Assembly (NCBI RefSeq): GCF_037911585.1 | Contig: NZ_JBAJNS010000001.1 | Span: forward strand, 5,925,001 to 5,989,000 | Direction: 5' to 3' | DNA from: Streptomyces sp. GSL17-111 | GTDB taxonomy: Bacteria > Actinomycetota > Actinomycetes > Streptomycetales > Streptomycetaceae | DNA: 64,000 nt | Part shown: in pieces, positions 59,201 through 64,000 of the stretch | How positions within the stretch are numbered: the stretch's first letter is position 1 | Layout of the letters: every line of letters starts with the position of its first letter | Program-made: the position numbers and the translations under genes | The notes under the pieces: generated by a model | Seen by the model: only the letters and a program-made list of their open reading frames with translations | Databases searched by the model: none | What the model was told of the DNA's origin: nothing

Positions 59201-62200
59201 CAGCTCGCCCCGGTGCGCGGTACCCCGAACGGCACCGTGTTGAGGAACAGCCCGCGCATCCGTTCCGCCCCGGCCTGTTCCGGCCTGCCGTTGGTGACCA
59301 GACCGACGGAGTGGCCGCCCGCCGTTCCAGCGGCCTCGCCGAACAGGCTCATGGTGTGGTAGAACGCGGCGAGCAGCACGGTCCGGCGGGGTACCCTGGC
59401 CAGCCTGGCCAGCTCGCCGATCCGCTCGGTCAGCTCCCCGAAGGAGCGGCGCACCTCGTGCAGCACCGGCTCACCGGGCAGCGGGTCACGCCGGGCGAAC
59501 CGCACCGGGCGGAAGTCGCGCAGCGATTCCCGCCAGAACGCCAGCCCCTCCGCCGAGGTGATGGCGGCCAGTTCGAGGGCCACGTAGTCGGCGAAGCGCG
59601 GTGCGACGGGTAGCCGCGGCGCGCGGCCGAGCACCTTCGCGGCGCGGTGCAGTTCGAGCAGGTCGGCGACGAACGAGGTGAGACTCCAGCCGTCCAGCAC
59701 CACGTGGCAGTCGGTGATGGTGAGGCGCAGGTCGATGTCGGTGAGCTGGTGCAGGTGGATGCGCACCAGCGGCGGCGCGGAGAGGTCGAACCGGCGGGTG
59801 AACTCCGCCGCCACATGGCGCCGCAGGGCGGCCCGCTGCTCGTCCGCGGAGCGCCCGCGCAGGTCGGAGTACCCGACCGGGAGCGCGGCGGCCCGGTGCA
59901 CCACCTGCACCGGCTGGGAGTAGCCGACCATGTCGATCGAGGTGCGCAGGATGTCGTGCGCCCGGACGACGGCGCCCACCGCGGCCTGGAACGCGGCCAG
60001 GTCGAAGCCCTCCGGCACGGTGATCCTGAGCGCGGTGACGTTGTGGTAGGAGCCCCGCTCCGGGTCGGCCAGCAGCTCGTGCAGCATGCCCGCCTGGAGC
60101 CTGGTCACAGGGTAGGCGTCCTCGATACCGTCGGGCAGCAGCCTGGCATCCGCGGGGGTGAGCAGTGCGAACGGTTCGACCGGGGTCGGATCGTCGGCGT
60201 CCCCGCTCGCGGTGGCCACCGTGGCGAGGTCGCCCAGCGTCGCGGCCCGGAACAGGTCGGCGACACTGAGCCGCAACCCGGCCGCGCGGGCCAGCCCGAT
60301 CACCTGCAGCGCGAGGATCGAGTCACCGCCGACGTCGAAGAAGTTGTCGGTGACACCGACCCGGTCGACCCTGAGCACCTCGGCCCACACACCTGCCAGC
60401 ACCCGCTCGGTCTGGGTGGCCGGCTCGACATGCTCGGCCCGCTGGGCCGCACCCTGACTGTCGGCGGCGAGCAGAGCCTTGCGGTCCACCTTGCCGTTGC
60501 CGGTGATCGGCAGCGCGGCGTGCGCCACGAACAGCGCGGGCACCATGTACTGGGGCAGGAAGGCCCGCAGGCTTTCGCGCAGCGCGGCCGGGTCGAGGTC
60601 CGTGCCGTCCGCGGGCACCAGGTGGCCGACCAGGCGGACGGTGCCGTGCTCGTCGGGCTTGGCCACCACGGCCGCGTCGGCCACCCCGGGGCAGCCGCGC
60701 AGCGCGCTCTCGATCTCGCCGGGTTCGATCCGGTGGCCGCGGATCTTCACCTGGTGGTCGGCCCGGCCGTGGTAGCTGAGCTGTCCGTCCGGCAGCACCC
60801 GGACCAGGTCGCCGGTGCGGTACATCCGGCTGCCGGGCCTGCCGAAGGGGTCGGCCGGGAAGCGCTGCGCGGACAGATCCGGCCGGTTGCGGTAACCGCG
60901 GGCGACCCCGCCGCCGGAGACGTACAGCTCGCCGACGGTGCCCACCGGGACCATCCGCCGCCCGCGGTCCAGCACGTAGCCCCGCTGGCCCGCCAGCGGC
61001 CGACCGATCGGCGAGTACGCCCGCGCCGTGGTGTCCGCCGCGGTGATCTCCCGGAAGGTGACGTGCACGGTGGTCTCGGTGATGCCGTACATGTTGATCA
61101 GCGCGGGTCGCCTGCCGGTGAACCAGTCGGCGTAGTCGCGGGCGTCGAAGGCGTCTCCCCCCAAGATCACGTAGCGGAGCGCGAGGTCGCCGATGTCGGC
61201 GCGCTGCTGGGCGAGTTGGGCGCGCAGGCCCTTGAACGCGGCCGGGGTCTGGTTGAGCACGGTGACCCGCTCCTGGCGCAGCACCTGGTGCACGCGCTCG
61301 GGGTCGCGGGTCTGCTCCGCGGTCAGCACCACCACCCGGCCGCCGCTGGTCAGCGGACCCCACAGCTCCCAGACGGAGAAGTCGAAGGCGAAGGAGTGCG
61401 CCAGCGTCCACACGTCGTCGGGACCGAAGTCGAAGTGCCGGTCCGCGGCGTCCAGCAGCCAGCCGAGGTTGCCGTGGGTGACCTCGACGCCCTTGGGCCG
61501 CCCGGTCGACCCGGAGGTGTAGATCACGTACGCCAGGTCGTCGGGAGCCGGGCTTGCCCGTGGCTCGTCCGGCACCGGGCCCAGCGGGTCCGCCGGGTCC
61601 AGCGCGATCACCTCGACCGGTAGGCCGGCCAGCGCGTCGGCGCCGCCGGTGTCGGCCACCGCCAGGGCTACCCCGCCGTCGGTCACCATGAACCGTCGGC
61701 GCGCCTCCGGGTGGTTGGGGTCGATCGGCAGGTAGGCCGCGCCTGCCCGCCACACGCCGAGCACCGCGACGGCGAGGTCCACCGACCGGCCGAGGCAGAT
61801 GCCGACCAGCGACTCGCGTCCCGCCCCGGCCGCCCGCAGTCGGGACGCCAGCGCGGACGCCCTGGCGTCCAGCTCGGCGTAGGTCAGCGTGCGGCCGCCG
61901 CCGGTCACCGCGACCGCCTGCGGTGCGCGCCGGAGCTGCTCGGCGAACCGTTGTATGGCCAGTGCGGGCGAGGCGGCGTGGTCGGCCACGGCGCCGGGAC
62001 CGTCGGTGCTCAGCAGCCAGTGCCGCTCCGCGTCGGTGAGCAGCTCGATACCGCCGAGCCGGGTGTCCGGCGCCTGGTCGAAAGCGCGCAGTGCGGCGAC
62101 GGTGTGCGCGGCCAGCGCGGCGATCGACCGCTCGGTGAAAAGGTCGGGTCGGTAGACGAAGGCGAGTCGGTCGGCGGACGCGTCCAGGGTGAGGTCGAAC

Positions 62201-63483
62201 TTCGCGGTGGTCAGGTCGATCGGGAAGGAGGTGCCCGCCGCGTCGCCGAGTGCGAAACCCTCGGTGTCTGCCTCGGCGAAGGTGAACAGCACCTGGAACA
62301 GCGGGTTGCGGCTCAGGTCCCGGCGCGGCGCCAGTTCGTCCACCACCCGCTCGAACGGCACACCCTGGTGGGACAGCGCGCTGAGCACGACTTCCCTTGT
62401 CCTGGCAAGGAATTCCGCGCAGGTCGGGTCGTCGGTCAGCTCGGACCGCAGCACCAGGGTGTTGACGAAGAAGCCGACCAGGTTCTCGGTCTCCGTCCGG
62501 TCCCGGTTGGCGGAGATGGTGCCGATGGCGATGTCGTCCTGGCCGCTGTGCAGCGCCAGCGCGGCCTGGAACGCGGCCATCAGGGTCATGGACGGCGTGG
62601 TCCCGGCCCGTCGGCACACCCGGTCCAGCACCTCGGACAGCTCGCCCGCCAGTTCCACCCGGTGCGCCCGCGCCTGATAGGACCGGGTGTCCGGGCGCGG
62701 AAAGTCGGTGGGCAGTTCCAGCGGGGCGAGGCCCGCCAGTGCGCCACGCCAGTACGCCAGGTCGGCATGCGCGGCCGCGGAGTCCTCTTCCAGCCGCTGC
62801 CAGGCCGCGTAGTCGGTGTACTCGATCGGCATGGCGGGCAGCCGGGGCTGGTCGCCTGCGAGCCGGGCCCGGTACAACTCGCGCAGGTCGCGCACCAGGA
62901 TGGCCAGCGACCAGCCGTCCGAGACGATGTGGTGCATGGCCAGCACCAACACGTGGTCCCGCTCGGCGACGCGGACCAGGGTGGCCCGGAACGACGGCTC
63001 GTCAGCGAGGGTGAACGGCCGGGTGGCCAGTTCCCGCACCAGTTCGCCAAGATCGCCTTCAGCCAGTTCGCTGTCGGTCAGGTCGCCGTCGGTGAGGTCG
63101 ATCACGGCGAGGCCGGTGCCCACCGGCAGCACCCGCTGCACCGCGACGCCCGCCTCCGCCGGGAAGACCGTCCGCAGTTGGGCGTGCCGGTCGACCAGGT
63201 CGGCGACGGCGGCGCTCAGCGCGCCGGTGTCCACCTCGCCCACGATGCGCCACGCGGCGGGCATCAGGTACTCGGTGCTGCCGGGTTCGAGCTGGTCCAG
63301 GAAGTACAGCCGCTGCTGGGCGGCCGACAGCGGGGACCGGTCCGCCTTCGGGTCGAGCCGGGGGATACCCGCCGGGGCGGTGCCCGCGTCGGCCTTGCCG
63401 CGGAGCCGTTGTTCGAGTAACCGGCGGGCCGCCGGGGACATTCCGGTCGGGGCGGCGGATGGTTCGGGCGCGAAGGTGGTCAT
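56218..63483 (-). CDS. Two-module NRPS: C-A(Thr)-PCP-C-A-PCP-TE
   Basis: A 2421-residue synthetase from ATG 63483 (GGAAGGA seven bases upstream). Domains: C1 (about 50-480) with [10 protein letters not shown]1 (480-1000) with [10 protein letters not shown] and specificity residues that I read as D-F-W-N-I-G-M-V-H-K, the threonine code; PCP1 with [14 protein letters not shown]2 (1100-1540) with CHVVLDGWS, where the first His of HHxxxDG is Cys but the catalytic second His remains; A2 (1580-2080) with [10 protein letters not shown] and code read as D-A-F-I-Q-G-L-V-W, which I cannot assign; PCP2 with [13 protein letters not shown]; and TE with GWSMGAN and a His in [11 protein letters not shown]. 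The intact TE makes this the terminating synthetase. An upstream partner module is represented only by the remnant at 63513-64000. Confidence 0.95.
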   Translation of the reverse strand: MTTFAPEPSAAPTGMSPAARRLLEQRLRGKADAGTAPAGIPRLDPKADRSPLSAAQQRLYFLDQLEPGSTEYLMPAAWRIVGEVDTGALSAAVADLVDRHAQLRTVFPAEAGVAVQRVLPVGTGLAVIDLTDGDLTDSELAEGDLGELVRELATRPFTLADEPSFRATLVRVAERDHVLVLAMHHIVSDGWSLAILVRDLRELYRARLAGDQPRLPAMPIEYTDYAAWQRLEEDSAAAHADLAYWRGALAGLAPLELPTDFPRPDTRSYQARAHRVELAGELSEVLDRVCRRAGTTPSMTLMAAFQAALALHSGQDDIAIGTISANRDRTETENLVGFFVNTLVLRSELTDDPTCAEFLARTREVVLSALSHQGVPFERVVDELAPRRDLSRNPLFQVLFTFAEADTEGFALGDAAGTSFPIDLTTAKFDLTLDASADRLAFVYRPDLFTERSIAALAAHTVAALRAFDQAPDTRLGGIELLTDAERHWLLSTDGPGAVADHAASPALAIQRFAEQLRRAPQAVAVTGGGRTLTYAELDARASALASRLRAAGAGRESLVGICLGRSVDLAVAVLGVWRAGAAYLPIDPNHPEARRRFMVTDGGVALAVADTGGADALAGLPVEVIALDPADPLGPVPDEPRASPAPDDLAYVIYTSGSTGRPKGVEVTHGNLGWLLDAADRHFDFGPDDVWTLAHSFAFDFSVWELWGPLTSGGRVVVLTAEQTRDPERVHQVLRQERVTVLNQTPAAFKGLRAQLAQQRADIGDLALRYVILGGDAFDARDYADWFTGRRPALINMYGITETTVHVTFREITAADTTARAYSPIGRPLAGQRGYVLDRGRRMVPVGTVGELYVSGGGVARGYRNRPDLSAQRFPADPFGRPGSRMYRTGDLVRVLPDGQLSYHGRADHQVKIRGHRIEPGEIESALRGCPGVADAAVVAKPDEHGTVRLVGHLVPADGTDLDPAALRESLRAFLPQYMVPALFVAHAALPITGNGKVDRKALLAADSQGAAQRAEHVEPATQTERVLAGVWAEVLRVDRVGVTDNFFDVGGDSILALQVIGLARAAGLRLSVADLFRAATLGDLATVATASGDADDPTPVEPFALLTPADARLLPDGIEDAYPVTRLQAGMLHELLADPERGSYHNVTALRITVPEGFDLAAFQAAVGAVVRAHDILRTSIDMVGYSQPVQVVHRAAALPVGYSDLRGRSADEQRAALRRHVAAEFTRRFDLSAPPLVRIHLHQLTDIDLRLTITDCHVVLDGWSLTSFVADLLELHRAAKVLGRAPRLPVAPRFADYVALELAAITSAEGLAFWRESLRDFRPVRFARRDPLPGEPVLHEVRRSFGELTERIGELARLARVPRRTVLLAAFYHTMSLFGEAAGTAGGHSVGLVTNGRPEQAGAERMRGLFLNTVPFGVPRTGASWLELVRDVFAAEQDMLPHRRVPLATIADLRPGEPNLVEAVFNYVNFHRLTKETWDDSLEIARTMFPLAINAGVDGFAIDVDPGHIAPDTATQLADVLCAVLESMVADPHGHVTAPALTGPARERDLTEWAPGPVRPNTALMFHEWVGEHARRTPDAVAISHLTAAGAVTELSYARLHESARELGGYLRTLGVGPETVVGVCVDRGPDHARAVLGVLEAGGSYLPMDPQVPAQRLAFMAADSGMAVLLTQSGLVGTVPFDGPTVRLDQPVPVHDRELPGIPAGADGTAYVIYTSGSTGTPKGVAVPHRGMVNMLEAQRDLMRPTPGERVLQFASACFDASVFELVWPLANGATMITADQDALRPGPDLAHTLRTTRVTSAILPASALAVLADEEFPDLRLVQTGGEACPAEIADRWARGRAFHNLYGLTEASVWSTYFEYRPDGGRPPIGVPIRNASVHVLDRDMGPVPVGVPGEIYLGGLPTGRGYLNRPGLTAATYLPDPHGEPGARLCRTGDLGRRRTDGSVEWLGRRDSQVKLRGFRIELGEVEHALGQLPQVRQAAVLLRTDLPGEPALVGYLVPRGAPPVIEEVRQALRSRLPAYMVPSRFVVLEAMPVNRSGKVDRGALSRPAADRDDASGVDYAPPSTPTERILATVWSEVLGVDGIGVHDDYYRIGGNSLSTVRVTAKANALGVPLSVRDLVERPTISVLAAHLDSAAAEQADHASISSEVRLRNGGGTPLYCVHPAGGSAMWFVPLARALPEGVPVRAFQARGLLGGVDPHTVPEIAANYVAEIVGHGEPGPHALLGWSMGANIALEMAGQLLDADHPVAPLLLIEPYMPNPVAQRRLASVETAMIEAMRLRDQVRALPPSPERHAASAHLRRLLLDAGMSSSEAGLVEDAPIEVWHSLLGALARYQPRPYRGHVHLVVSAQAAEGGPMPGLDVDYDAYLRHWHGLALGGLTVHVTPGDHSTVLAEPQVRVFATLLGAIAKETSR

Positions 63484-63512
63484 GGTCTCGTCCTTCCAGT
63501 ACGCGATTCGGG

Positions 63513-64000
63513 TCAGATGTCCAGCGACAGGGACAGTTCGATCTCGTCGTCGCTCATCGCCGAGATCTGCTCGACGGTCTGCCGCCCCACCGCGGCCGCG
63601 AGCCGCTCCTCGGTGGGGTTCTGGAAGATGTCGCGGACGTCGATCGGGCAGTCGAACGCGGCCCGTGGCCGGGTCTCCACCGCCACCGCGCGCATGGAGT
63701 GGCCGCCGAGCACGAAGAAGTCGTCGTGCAGGCCGACCTGGCGACGCCGAGTACCTCGGCCTCGGTGTGCCCGGTGCAGCGGGACAGCAGCGACTGGTAG
63801 ACGCCGAGCAGCACCATGTAGCGGGCCGCCCGGTTCGCCTCGGCCACCTGGTGCACCGCGGCCACCACGTCGGCGGGCAGGTTGAACCGGACAACGGCGC
63901 CGGAGCCGTCCCAGAACGCCGGTCGCGGCCGGTCAGTGGGCAGCGCCAGCGGGGTGAGCCCGGCCAGCCGGTCCCGCCAGTAGCCGAGCAGTCGGTCCAT
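63513..64000 (-). pseudogene. NRPS condensation-PCP remnant (middle deleted; runs off right edge)
   Basis: From the right edge the frame reads [20 protein letters not shown], then [20 protein letters not shown] and [15 protein letters not shown], the middle of a condensation domain. It then jumps to TEAEVLGVA and, after a shift near 63740, to [20 protein letters not shown], a PCP with its Ser. The stop is at 63513. The second half of the C domain and the whole A domain (roughly 600-700 residues) are missing at the join. A 29-base gap with a good ribosome site separates it from the intact NRPS. The intact part of this protein, if any, lies outside the window. Confidence 0.8.

Overview
The window looks like a high-GC actinomycete chromosome, very probably Streptomyces. 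Codon third positions are strongly C/G, GTG and TTG starts are common, there is a giant modular type I PKS with a LAL-type LuxR regulator, one TTA codon occurs in a likely cluster gene, and WD40/HTH, DUF4259 and replication-relaxation genes are present. I worked by reading only. Family names come from motifs, not from searches.

Region 1 (1-34.3 kb) is the right part of a modular polyketide cluster that continues left of the window. It holds the start of a type II thioesterase (minus), a crotonyl-CoA carboxylase/reductase homologue (559-1815), and one 8226-residue PKS protein with five extension modules (1902-26582). Module 1 is KS-AT-KR-ACP, module 2 is KS-AT-DH-ER-KR-ACP, and modules 3-5 are KS-AT-KR-ACP. 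AT1, AT3, AT4 and AT5 carry the malonyl signature HAFH; AT2 carries the methylmalonyl signature YASH. There is no loading module and no terminal TE, so other PKS subunits must lie outside. A perfect 24-bp hairpin separates the PKS from a convergent LAL regulator. Beyond it, a minus-strand set encodes dTDP-glucose synthase (rmlA), dTDP-glucose 4,6-dehydratase (rmlB), a second type II thioesterase and a small PqqD-like protein, which suggests a 6-deoxysugar-decorated polyketide.

Region 2 (34.3-51.1 kb) is a mosaic of accessory DNA. It contains eroded conjugation genes, a 5'-truncated IS110-family transposase, an IS5-family transposase remnant joined to a foreign coiled-coil tail, a replication-relaxation pseudogene and several small orphan genes. 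It also holds an RlmA(II)/TlrB-type 23S rRNA methyltransferase that could give macrolide self-resistance, an HTH-WD40 protein, and a divergent HxlR regulator/MFS pair. Several genes here are broken by frameshifts, an in-frame TAG or truncation.

Region 3 (51.1-64.0 kb) is a minus-strand NRPS operon that continues right of the window. A two-module C-A-PCP-C-A-PCP-TE synthetase (2421 aa; first A domain reads as threonine) is intact. Around it are a condensation-PCP remnant with its middle deleted, a 33-residue stub of a cytochrome P450, an intact MFS exporter, an A-PCP gene with three frameshifts and a nonsense codon, a frameshifted thioesterase-like protein with a GxCxG motif, and an intact NAD-dependent epimerase. 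Either the operon is decaying or the sequence there carries errors. The internal deletions argue that real decay has happened.
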